Below, piece after piece: positions 34,178 to 46,500 of a stretch of 64,000 bases of DNA. Under the pieces are notes generated by a model. The model saw only the letters and a program-made list of their open reading frames with translations, ran no database searches and had not been told where the DNA came from. A program made the position numbers and the translations under genes. Location: positions 7,836,632 through 7,900,631 of the forward strand of contig CM119268.1 in NCBI GenBank assembly GCA_051294375.1, in the 5' to 3' direction. Source of the DNA: Paraspadella gotoi (lineage: Eukaryota; Chaetognatha). Every line of letters begins with the position of its first letter. Position 1 is the first letter of the stretch.

Positions 34178-34956
34178 GGACGATCAATTAATATCACGGA
34201 TCCTCGTGCTTTCTCTATTCTGTCATACTGACAAACACAGATTGAAAAACGAAATGAACGACTTGTTATAAATTGTTAAACCAGTTTAAAATCTTATTTA
34301 AAACTCGACTATTAAAAATAGAATAAAAATAGATTTAGACATTTAAATGGACAGAGAAGAGCGGCCATTTTGTATCGACGAGTTTCGACTTGGGTTTCAG
34401 ACGCCGGTTAATCTTCTTTTATGAGATAAAAGGGAAATAATTTCTCTCATCTCTTTTATTCTCCTTTATTCTTTTTTATTCTCTTCTCTTTCCTTTCTTT
34501 TCTCTCATCCCCAACTCGTCTCGTTCGAAAATGGAAATGACCTTCATATGAAGATAGCGCAGTATTCAACGCAGTCAGAAATTTCACCTTAAAGGTGGCC
34601 AATAATAGAATATACCTGAGCGTTGGTCCTTGAATTATTTACCGTATTATTCCAAATCATATTTTAACATTCCTTTTTACTACTATCATTTTTCCTTCTT
34701 TCATATCATATTTGTCAATTCTTTTTCATCGACTTTTTTCCTCCATAATTTATTTGTCCCAAATCCTGGGCTTTTTTCCCCCAAATCAACCTCGAGGCTT
34801 GGAATTTATCCTCAGCCGCAACCCACCTCCCCATCTTGCATCGAACCACACCCTAAACCCAGTCCTCCTCCCTTGATCCCCCTTCGGCTTCGATGCGTCA
34901 ATTATACTGAGCGGAGGCTCGGATGGAAATCGCCGATAGAGGGACTTATATTGATT

Positions 34957-35084
<128 letters not shown>

Positions 35085-35142
35085 GTTCAGAACAGAGGAT
35101 TATAGGCATCTAACATTAAAATTATAATCAAAATCTGGATCT

Positions 35143-35311
35143 TTAATCCCAGCCGTATTGCATACTGAGACTTGCATCATCGCCGCCGTGACTGCCGCCG
35201 CCGCTTCCGCCGCCACTGACGCCACTGCCACCGCTGCCGCCGCCGCTACTGCCGCCGCCAATGATGGTCTTAGTCTCTATTCTGTCGCCTCTGGGTTTTT
35301 CGTTTATTCAT
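35143..35311 (-). other. GGC/AGC-rich open stretch, possible Gly/Ser-rich exon
   Basis: On the minus strand the frame reads EKPRGDRIETKTII, a Gly/Ser repeat, then SHGGDDASLSMQYGWD and TAA. The counterpart at about 27545-27730 is frameshifted. The other strand gives an Ala run. This may be only a GCC-type repeat; the non-repetitive ends are the sole hint of coding. Confidence 0.15.
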
Positions 35312-36158
35312 CAATAATAAAAAAAAATTCTTTGTCTTCGGAAATCCGGCACGCTTTCCCTCATAGACGGAAATGGAATGGCTGAAGGGGCTTTCATTGT
35401 TTATACGTAATACGTATTAAAGGGAGTTTTTGATTGTTTTATCTTGATTTTGAAACTAATATTTAAATGATTTAAACCCGCGTTTTCAATGTTTTTGTCT
35501 TTCAGGAATAACAGTTTTTGTGTTTTAATAACGAGTTATGACAATTTATAGTCGGACATAGTCATACAAGCAGTTTCGAATGCTTCCTAATTAAACAAAA
35601 GAAGTACACATTAGAATTAGCTTTTAAATTAATCAAAATTGTATATTAACTGGGCATAACAAACAACGTTAGATGATCTCTTGCCCAAATATTCTACGAT
35701 CCGAGGAGCAGACGAATTCATAGAGAGAATAAAGCAAAAAAAAAATGTGGGGCCGATGATATCATCTCTGATATTCAATTCCTTATCACGCGATTAATGC
35801 CCTCGGTTTTTCCATGATTCAATATTTCAATCCCAAATCGTCCGAGGCTCCGTAACAATCGGGTAAAGTCAATCTCGTGTCGGAATTCGGCCGAAGAGTA
35901 AGGAGTTTTAATTCGGAGGGGGCATCTATCTCTCCCCGGATGTAAATAGGAAAGTGGAAGGGAGAATCTTCTGTCAATAATTTTTTTTTCAAAGATTTAG
36001 TAAATATTATCAAAGGGGTTCATGTTTTCTTTGTTTGCTTTTTTTTTCCAGCTAACCCATAACTTCCGATGAGTTATATAACTAAAATCTAAATATTTTT
36101 ATAATTTTTATTTTATTCCTTTTCTATTTCTGAAAACTCTTCATTTCTTTAAATATAG

Positions 36159-36420
36159 AATTAGAACAACCAATTCTATAATGATGATTCAATATTCATT
36201 CTTTCAATAAATAAGTCATATTGCCCCATTTATCCCTCTTACGAGTTAATAACATAGAAAGACACTCTCAAAGTTTAGTTTGGTAACTTCCAGAGTTCTT
36301 GGCTTCCTTACATATCACTGTAGTGGTATGATATCTTTAAAAAAATTTAATTGGACTTCTCTTAAGTATGAGATTATAAAATAATAATGTACTGCCCACT
36401 AGCATCAACCCACAAGTGGA
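36159..36420 (+). repeat. Dispersed repeat family R, member 2
   Basis: Same as the 28561 member within the second copy of the 7.6-kb segment, so not an independent insertion. Confidence 0.5.
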
Positions 36421-37070
36421 AGACTATTAAGAAATTGTCACCTTTCACTCCGCCGCTCTATTCACCGATTTGTTCACTATACTTACAGAAGATCACCTCA
36501 CCCCGTCAGATTTGTCTCGTATTCACGTCACAAGCATCTCTCGCTCGCGTATCTCCATCCGGCGGGAGTGAGCTGACCTCTTCACAACCTTAAACGCGCA
36601 CTAGGATGGAGCGATGAAAAGATTAAGCTAATTGACAATAGTTTTTTGCTGCCTCCGTAGATAGAATTAAAGAAAAGATTACTTTCTGTTCCAGTTTTCT
36701 AATAGATATCTTACATCATTCCTGTTAGAAAATCATTAATGAGAAACCCATAATATCTTTAAGGCCGAACAAAATATATAATATTTTAATGTCAAAGCTG
36801 CGAAAAATGACAAAACCGGTATCATATAATAATTTATTACATAGAGAATGAAAAATAGGAGAATTTTGACCTTTTTTTAAATTTTGACACTGTAGACATA
36901 GAAATTTATAATTTTTATATATTTCAAAAGAACTTATCCACTAACCCATTTTGTCTATCCAGAATGAATTACCTTTCTTAAATCAACTCCCTACTCACTC
37001 CAGCGCGTGAGGGACCTTTCTCTCCACCCTGTCTCACTACCCTACTCACGCGCACCAACGCGAGTGAGTG

Positions 37071-37158
<88 letters not shown>

Positions 37159-37440
37159 ATCCGTGTGGATGAGGCTCGAAATTCACGAGTGTCCAAAGCA
37201 GGAAAACCGATCAATGGTTTGACTCAGATATCGGAAGAGGGGGAGACCGAGAAGGGGAAGAGGAGGGGGAAGGGAAAAAAAAGAGGAAAGGAAATAAGAA
37301 AGATAAAGCGAGGGTGTGAAAAGAAGAGGAACGAAGAAGAGACGAATGTGTATGAAGAAAAGACATTAGAGAACCAATACGTACATACACGCAGAGAGAG
37401 AGAGAGAGACGAGGATGAGAGAGAGAGAGAGAGATAGAGA

Positions 37441-37475
<35 letters not shown>

Positions 37476-38233
37476 CAAACGAAGAAAAGAGACTAGAAAC
37501 TCAGAGTCGTATTCTTTGTTTGTTTATTTCGTTGACCTTTGACCTCCTGGCTTCTCTCGATCCGCGCAAACCCCAATACAATTACGCATTTATGAGCGTT
37601 GCGTCGCGTGAGTTGCGTACTGCGTATTGCGTCGAAGGGTCGCGACCCCGAGACGTATCGTCTTTTTGCTTTCTTTTTTTTTTTTTTGGCTGCGGGTTCG
37701 AGGCGACAGTGGCTACAGTTTCGCGCCGAGAATGTGAAGCTTCCTTATCTCTATTTGTAAACATTTATGATGTGAAGCTAAAACATTTAAAGTTTTTTAT
37801 AACTGAGCAGTGAGCAACGATTTTGAAAGAGATGAGTTTAAAATAAACTTTATTTTCCATTAGTTTTTAACCACTCTACTTTAAGGAATTCTATTTAGTT
37901 AGACTATTGCAACCTGTAATCAAATTGCAAGAAAAGAGAACGACATTCAAGGGTTTTTTATCATTGCTGTGTAGAGAAAATTATAATGAAGCATCTATTG
38001 TCTTTGGCCCAAAGTTGCCTTTGGCTCGGCAAGGATTGTTGTGACAAAAAACCGTAAAAGCTCATGGAATATCTTAAAGTGAAGGCGTTTCATTCCGGCG
38101 TCAACAGAGGAGATGATGATGACCTTATAACGGAACCCCGGCTCACTAGCCTCCTCCTCCTCCTCTTCCTCCTCCTCCTCTTCCAGATCTTTTCTTCGCT
38201 CTTCTCCGTTAATCAATAAACTTTTGCCGACAA

Positions 38234-38281
<48 letters not shown>

Positions 38282-41200
38282 CGTCTTCATTACGACTTTC
38301 TTGGCAGCGGAACTCATCAAAAAACGATACCGACGTTTCATCTTCATCTTTTCTTTCCTTCATTTTTCTTCTTCTTCCTCCTTTTTTTTTTCCTCGACGT
38401 CTGTGACTCGTGAGTCAAACTCGTTGGTTCCATCATTTTCTTTTCCTTTCTTCCTATCTTATTTTTGTTTCTGTCCGTCTTTCTTTCTTTCTTTCGTTCG
38501 TTCTTTCTTTCTTTCTTNNNNNNNNNNNNNNNNNNNNNNNNNTCTTTCTTTCTTTGCCTTTCACCTTTCTTTCTTTCTTTCTTCTTTCTTTCTTGTCTTT
38601 CTTTCTTCTTTCTGTCTTCTTTCTTATTCCTCTTCACCTTTTACCTTTCTGTTCCTTCACTCTAGTCCGTATGCGTTGTCCTTCTCTCTACATAATGCTA
38701 CACCCATTCGATCTTTCATTTTCTTCTTCTTCCCCCTGCATATCTACCCTCCCCCCCACCAGTGTATCCACACCGTGGAAAGTATTCATCATTTAGCAAT
38801 TTCTATTGATTTTGGCAAATGTTATTTTGTCTTTAAACTCCTCTTGCCTTTCTATTAAACGTATATTTCGTTTTTTTGTCTTTAGTACGGAATTATTATT
38901 TTCATGACAGTCTTTGCGATGCAAATTGAATTTTTTTTTTGATTGCTGGTTGGTTACCACAGCATTATATCACGTCAGAAAAAACTAATTTTTATAAAGA
39001 ACTATATATTTTTAAATAATCAATCTAACAGCTCTTTCCTGGTTTCTGTTGACATATTATTTTTATTAGGTTTGTAGATATGAAAATTGTCTCAAGTACT
39101 AGTGGCATTAAGTTGGCATAAGTGACTTTAGTAATGAAATTGAGCCTCTCAGAATTTTCCTTAAGTTTATCAGCTTTTAAGTTGTCGGGATATTTTAAGG
39201 GATCATCGAATTAACTTCAAAAAGGATTCAATAGGCTGGGTGTGTGCTGAGACATATTACCCCCTCGGTTGCGGTTTGCGGTTTTCGTTTAAGAAGAAAT
39301 CTGACTTGCAAGTAGACTAGTTTATGTAAAATCGCGAAATTTTTATTTTCTATTATACAATTAACTAAAGAAGTTGCGGAAGGCGACGAAGAGAGAAGAG
39401 AGGAAATGTGAGAGAGAAAAAGAAAGAGGAACGATAGAGAGAGAGAATAAGAGATGCGTGAACTATCAGCCGATGCTCTTTTTGACTAATCAGAGAAAAG
39501 AAGAGAACGAGAGAGAGGAGAGGAGAGAGAGAAGAGAGAGAAGAGTAGGGGAGAGAGAAAAAAAAAAAAAAGACGAGAGAGAGAAGGAAGAGAAGAGAAG
39601 ATGTAATGAGAAGAGAAGAAGGAGAGTTCGTAAACTTTTAGAGCTCATGCCAGAGTAAATACTCATTTGGAAAAGTCAATATAAGAGGAAAGAAAGAGAG
39701 AAAGACGAGGAGAAAAGAGAGGAGAGAGAGAAAGAGAGAAAAAAAATCTTAAAGGATAAGGATCGAGCTCCCTTTCAATCGATAACAAATATGGTGCGAT
39801 GTAAACAAAGGATTGATGCGTATGTAAACCGAAATTGATGCGATTGATAACCAATAATGATGCAGATATACTAATATCAATTTTATGATTACCACGATGA
39901 TTGATGTAGATACATAACAACAAGGTTGAGTCCAATGATTAGTTCATAATTGAATGTCTCTTATTTTTTTAATTTTATTTATTTTCTCGGTTTTTTGTTC
40001 TTTTGTTTCTCATTTTTCGACAATTGGTTTTTCCGTTTTCGCTTTTTGTTTCGTTATAAATAATACTTTGGACGGTTTTTAAATAATAATGATATAAAAA
40101 GGAATATCCGACAAAAATTCGTCTCTAGCTTCCTTCTCTACGTCCCGGCATCATTGCTTCTCCTAAACTTTGTCAAAACATGTTTTTCTTTTGCTTCACA
40201 TTTCGTTTTGTGTTTTTACCCTACTTTTCATTATCAAACATCCTTTTTCCTTTAATTCTTTATTATTCGCGTCACGCTTGTATATTTTCTTGTCTTCAAC
40301 TTCATCATCCTTCATTTCATCAATAGAATCGAATCCAATCGAGAGGAAAGAATTTTTTTTTTCCCTTTGACTCAAGACTCAATTCGCCATCGAACTGAAG
40401 AAGAAAAAGGAGACATCTGGCGAGCGAAAAGCGAAAAGCGAACAACTGAACATCTTTAACGATTTTGCCTGATTGATTTCACGATGAGCGACTGGCATCT
40501 TCGATCAAGTCTTGTATCGGTGAAATGTTTTCTTTAAGCGGTAAAGACTTCTGAAGTATTATTTTCTTTTCTTTTTTATTTCAGTTTCCTTCCTTTTTTT
40601 TCTTCTCTTTTTTTTGTGTTCTCATTTCTTTTCTCCTCTATTCTCTTTTCTTTTCTTTTCTTTTCTTTTCTTTTCTTTTTTTTCTTTTCTTTTTTTCTCT
40701 TTTTTCCTCTTTTCTTTACTTTTCTTTTCTTTTCTTTTCTTTTTTTTCTTTTTTTTTNNNNNNNNNNNNNNNNNNNNNNNNNACTTACTTATAAATTCGG
40801 TTTTTACAGCATTTTTTTCCCTATTTTTCTAAATTTCAATTTTAATTATTTCCAATATTTAATGGTATTTTAAAATTATTGATAGTAGATAGTAACATAT
40901 TACATCATTTACTATTTTTCAAATCTATGGTATTTATTTTTTTTTAACTATTAAAAAAAATATTCAAAGGGAAGAAAATAAAAAAAAAGTTTTTCAACTT
41001 TCTCAAAATTCCTACGCTGAATCAATTTTCGGTTTTTTGAAGGTGAAGTCAAATTGGGAGATATATTTTTGAATATAAGATTGGGGAGATAGTTAAAGGA
41101 GATGAGAGGTAGAGAGGTAGGGAAAGAATAAAAAAAACGAACAAGAAAGATAATGGTGCGGCGGATAAGATAAAGATGGAAAAGAGACGAGAGAAAAAGA

Positions 41201-41634
41201 AAGGAGAAATTAAAGAGAGGAGCAAAAAGTAGAGGAGTTAGAAAAATTAAAAAGAGAAGTTTGATCAAAATGTTCATATAAAAAGAAAGGAAAGTTAGGG
41301 AAAAGTATATAGAGGAGGTGAGGCTAGGATGTAGAAAGCGGTAATAGGGGAAGAGGAGGAGGAGGAGGAGGAGGTGAAGGGAGAGGAGTGAGGAGTGAGG
41401 TCAGGGGGAGATTTAAAATAAACAGGAAAAGAATTCGACGCGAGATCATAAAAAGTTTTTTAACAGTTTGCTTGTCAGAATTGTGTTGTTGTTGTTGTTT
41501 GTTGTTGTTGCCAGGGAATCGAATTGTTCACAGTCATTTGTGATGAGCGGAGATGAGGGGTGGGAGAAAGATGATGATAGAGACAAGAGAGAGAGAAGAG
41601 AGAGACGTGAGAGAGAGAGAGACGATGAAGAGAT

Positions 41635-41675
<41 letters not shown>

Positions 41676-42177
41676 AGAGAAGAGAGAGAGAGACTTCCAA
41701 TTTTGTGGCCCCTGAAATTTATAAAAAAAAGGATCTGATTTGACTCTGAAAATTCGATTTTCAAGAATCGACTTTTTTTTTTATAATGGAAGTTCGGATA
41801 GATGAGATAAAAAAAGGCAGAAAGGATGGGGACGGAGGTTTGTAGTAGTGAGGCTGAGGGATTTTTAGTTCGGTCATCACTCGTTTTTAAGTTGATAAAT
41901 TTGTATTGTTATTAAACAAGACATCGTTAAGTTGCTTAGTGAATAATAATTCTCTTTTATTCTAATTTTTTCTGAAAGACTATGATTCACGGTATTTTTG
42001 TTCATTTGTATTAATAATTGTATTTTAGTTCGTTTTTCATGATAAAACTTTAAATTTTTTGTTAAAAAAACATTTTTTTATGTACGTCATCCAAAAGAGG
42101 AATTTAGCTTTCATGTTGGATTTCAGTCCTTGACGATAGAAGGCAGCCATACTTCTATCCTATATATTATTTATTTT

Positions 42178-42245
42178 ATCTATCCATCCATTCCCACTCC
42201 ATCCATCCATCCATCCATCCATTCCATCCAATTCATCATCCATTC
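42178..42245 (+). repeat. (CCAT)n tetranucleotide repeat
   Basis: Imperfect CCAT/ATCC repeats of about 65 bp, present only in copy 1 of the 6-kb segment. Confidence 0.85.
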
Positions 42246-42826
42246 CCAATGCGTTACCCGGAATCATTCGTGTTATTCTTTTTAACAACGGATGCAGGAG
42301 GCAGACCAGACTTTTTACCTCTCCTCTCTTCTATCTGTTTCTCTCGTCTCGGTTTCCTGCCTCCTTCAAAAAAATATTTTTTATTTCCTTTCCCCCTGTG
42401 ATTATTAGTTTTATTATTTTATTATTTTATACTTATTTATACTTATTTATACTTAGTCTTTTTTAGGTTTATTTGACTCTCTCGAATTCTGATTTTCATT
42501 TTTGCTTCATGTACTACTTTTTTTCCAGGATTCTATCCTCTCGGTACATAAATAGAAATAGAGCTTTATTTCTCTTTTTATGTTCGTCTTTTCCTCCGTG
42601 GTTCTTCTGCCCTTTAGTTCCTTTTGCTTTTTCTACAGTACTCCGCCCCTCCTCTTCCTCTTCTTTCCTCTTCCTCATCTTCCCCTTCCTCCTCCTCCTC
42701 CTCCTCCTCCGTCCCTCCCTTTTCCTTTCCTTCTCTCGTCATCGTTGGCTGTGAAATTGAATTCCGCGTCCAGTGATGCGCAGGCTGACCCGACTTAAAT
42801 GAGTTGGAGAGAGAGAGGGTGAAAGA

Positions 42827-43128
42827 GTGAAGAAAGGTGAAAGAGAGGGGAGGGTAGAATGAACAAGAGAAGTGAAGAGGAGAAAAGGAAGAGGAGTGAA
42901 GATAGGTGAAAGAGAGGGGAGCGTAGAATGAAAAAGAGAAGTGAAAAGGAGAGAAGGAAGAGGGGTGAAAAGAGGTAGGTGAAAGACAGGGGAGAGTCGA
43001 ATGACAAAGAGAAGTAAAGAGGTGATTGGGAAGAGAGGTGATGAGAGGTGAAAGAGAGGGGAGGTTAAAATGAAAAAGAGAAGTGAAGAGGAGAGAAGGA
43101 AGAGGGGTGAAGAGAGGTGAAAGAAAGA
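42827..43128 (+). repeat. 69-bp purine-rich minisatellite
   Basis: Units start at 42827, 42896, 42965, 43039 and 43107 (spacings 69, 69, 74, 68). Each contains GTGAAGA..GGTGAAAGA.AGGGGAG, then an AATGA.AAAGAGAAGT block and a GGAAGAG end. A more degraded version lies at about 47770-48110 in the paired copy. Nearly all purine on the + strand. Confidence 0.85.
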
Positions 43129-43565
43129 AAAGAAACATAGAACAAGTAAATACGTTATAAATGTTTGAATTAAGTCGGTACGAGTTAACAGAAAATTATA
43201 TTCGGTTTTATTCTTAAAATTTTTCATCGGTTTGTACCAATATTTAAATACACGTTTATATGAAAATATCATGTATTAGAAGTATTCTAATATACAGAAA
43301 AATAAAGCGGAGGGATTAAAGATATTTTGGGTGATCGGTAGAGGGAGTGAAAGGGGAAGCGAGAGAGGGGGTGAAGGAGGAAGACGNNNNNNNNNNNNNN
43401 NNNNNNNNNNNGAGAGAGGAGGAGACGATGAAGGAGGAGAAGAGAGAGGGAGACGAGGAGGAGAGGACGAGATGAGACAGGAGAGAGAGAGAGGAGACGA
43501 GAGATGAGAGGGAGAGACGAGAGAGAGAAGAGGAAGAGAGAGAGAGAGACTCGAGTGAGAGGGGA

Positions 43566-46500
43566 TGGACGAGAGACAAACGAAAGAAAAAAGGAGTACG
43601 AGAAACTAAAGTCGTATTCTATATTCTTTGTTTGTTTATTTCGGCTGAATTTGACTTTGATCCTCCTTGGCTGCTCTTCCGATCCAAACCAGGCGCAAAC
43701 GCCCCAATCCAAATTTTTTAACGCAATTATGGAGCGGTTGCGTATCGCGGTGAGTTGTCGTTGTTACTGCGTTATTGTCCGAAAGTGCGTCGCGGGACCC
43801 GAGACACGTCGATCTAGTCTTTTGCCCTTTTTTTTTTTTTTTTTTTGGGCTCTTGCGGTTAACGAGGCGACAGTGGCCGACGCTTTCGCTCGATCGTCGG
43901 CCTGCGGAGATATGTGGTGAACTTCCAATCTCTATTTGTAAACAAATTTTATTGATGTTGAAACTCAACATTTTAAAGTTTTATAACTGAGCCAGTGAGC
44001 AACGATTTTGAAAGAGATGAGTTTAAAAATAAACTTTATTTTCCATCAAGTTTTTTTAACCAACCTCTACTTTAAGGAATTTTTATTTTAGTTTAGACTA
44101 TTTGCGACACTGTAATCAAATTGCAAGAGAAAACAAGAAAAAGAGAACGACATTCCAAGGGGTTTTATCATTTTTTATCATTTTAATCATTTTTTATCCA
44201 TTGCTGTTTTTTGTTTTAGAGAATTTTTTAAATGTGAGCATCTTATTGTGCTGGCCCCAAAGTTTGCGTTTTGGGCGGTCCGGCAAGGATTGTTGTGTGA
44301 ACAAAAAAAACCCATCGTATTCCGTAAAAGCTCATGGAATATCTACAATGTGAAGGCGTTCTATTCCGGCGTCAACAAGAAGAGATTGATTGATGACCTT
44401 CTTCACGGAACACCCGGCTCACTAGCCTTCCTCTTCCTCCTCCTCCTACCTCCCTCCTCTTCAGATCTTGTTTTTCTTCGCTTCTTCTGCCGTTTAAATC
44501 AATAATAAACTTTTTGCCGACAAGGCAGAAGAGAGAGAGAGAGAGAGAGGAGAGGAGAGCGTTCTTTTCATTACGACTTTCTTGGCAAGCGGAAACTCAT
44601 CAAAAACGATACCGCGTCTCTTTTTCATCTTTCTTTCCTTTCATTTTTCATTCTTCTTCCTCCTTTTTTTTCTTTTTTTTTTCCTTCGACGTCTGTGACT
44701 CGTGGAGTCAAAACATCGTTCGTTTCCATCATTTTTCTTTCCCTCTTCCGTATCTTATTTGTTTCTGTCTACTCTTCCGTCTTTTCTTTCTCTTTCGTTT
44801 CTTTCTTTCCTTTCTTTTCTTTCTTTCTTTCTTTCTTTCTTTTCTTTTCTTTCTTCTTTCTTCTTTCTTTCTTTCTTTCTTTCTTTCTTCTTAATTCCTC
44901 TTCACCTTTTACTATATCTTTCCTCACCTCTATTCCTTATCGTTTCCTTCCTCAACAATAATCTACGACAAGACGATTCGATCTTTTATTTTCTTCTCTC
45001 CCCCTCGATATCTTTCCCCCCCCCACCCCTCTCACATCGTTCGTCCCCCCCCCGTTTGCGGAGTCCACTTACCCCCCTCTCGATCATCGTCCCCTTACCT
45101 CGTCGACTTTGTCCTGCAACTGGCCAGCTGTGGTCGCCCCCTTTTCGATATGGAGGTTTCTTGTCGTTCTTCATCCTTTCGCAGGTCACGATGTTTTAGC
45201 TAATAACTCTTCTCCTTCTCTTTTATCGGTATGAGAAGATTTCTCCTTCCGTCCGACCTTTCTCCTCTGTCTCTCTGTTCTCTACTGTTCTCTCTCTCTC
45301 TCTCTCTTCTCTCTCCTCTCTCTCGTCATCTCCTCTCTCTCTCTCTATCTCTCTCTCTCTCTTCTCTCTTCTCTCTCTCTCTCTCTCTCTCTTCTCTATC
45401 TCTCTTCAATATCCCTCCTCTCTCTCCTTCTCTCTCTCTTTTTTTTTAATTTGTATTTATTTTCCCGTTTTGTTTTTTTTGTTCTTTATGTTTCTCATTT
45501 TTTCGACAATGGTTTTTTTTCCGTTTTTTCGCTTTTTGGTTCGTTATTAAATTAATACTTTGGACGGTTTTAAAAATAATTAAGAAATTAAAAGGAAAAT
45601 ACAATATCCGAACAAAAATTGTCCTCTAGCTCCTTCTCTTTACGTCCGGCATCATTGCTTCTCCTAACCTTATCAAACATGTTTTTTCATTTTTCACCCA
45701 TATCGTTTTGTGTTTTTACCCTGACTTTTCATTATCAAAACATCCTTTTTCCTTTAATTCTTTATTATTCGCGTCACGCTTGTATTTTCTTGGTCTTCAA
45801 CTTCATCATCCTTTCATTTCTCATAGATCGAAATCCATATCGAGAGGAATGAATTATTTTTTTTTACCCTCCCTTTGACTCACGACTTCAAGTCGCCATC
45901 GAAACCTGAGAAGAAAAAGGAGACATCTGACGGAGCGGAAAAGCCTAAAAGCGAACAACTGAACATCTTTAACGATTTTGCCTGATTAGATTCCACGAAT
46001 GAGCGACTGGCTATCTTCTGTATCAATGTCTTGTATCGTGAAATGTTTTCTTAAGCTGGGTAAAGACTTTCTGAAGTATATTTTCTTTTCTTTTTTTATT
46101 TTTATTCCTTCCTCTATTTTCTTCTCTTTTTTTTGTTGTTCTCATTTCTTCTTTTCTCTCTCTTCTACTTTTCTTCTCTTTTTCTTTCTTTCTTTTCTTT
46201 CTTTTCTTTTCTTTTTTCTTTTCTTTCCCTTTTTCTTTTCTTTTCCTTTTCTCTTTCCTTCTTTTCTTTTTTTCTTCTTTTTTCCTCTTTTCTTCTTTCT
46301 TTTTCTTTTCTTTTCTTTTTCTTTTCTTTCTTTCTTTTCTTTCGTTTATTTTCTTCTCTCTTTTGATTCTCCTCTTTTCTTTTTTTTTCCCAAAGCTTCG
46401 CCAAGAGAACGCTTAGAAGGCAGAAATGAAGTGGAATTCAAAATTTCATCTCATCCACCCCATTCTCTTTTTTCTCAAAATATCTGTTCTCTGCGCCCTT

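Larger units (their letters stand above)
37480..43560 (+). repeat. About 6-kb tandem segment, copy 1
   Basis: Begins GGCAAACGAAGAAAAGAGAC and ends in a GA tract near 43560. The same order recurs at 43566-48900. Compared with copy 2 it carries about 1.2 kb of extra or different sequence at 38762-39957 and about 1.4 kb at 40790-42270, and it lacks the palindromic insert. Contains gaps at 38518-38542, 40758-40782 and 43387-43411. No gene recognised. Confidence 0.75.
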
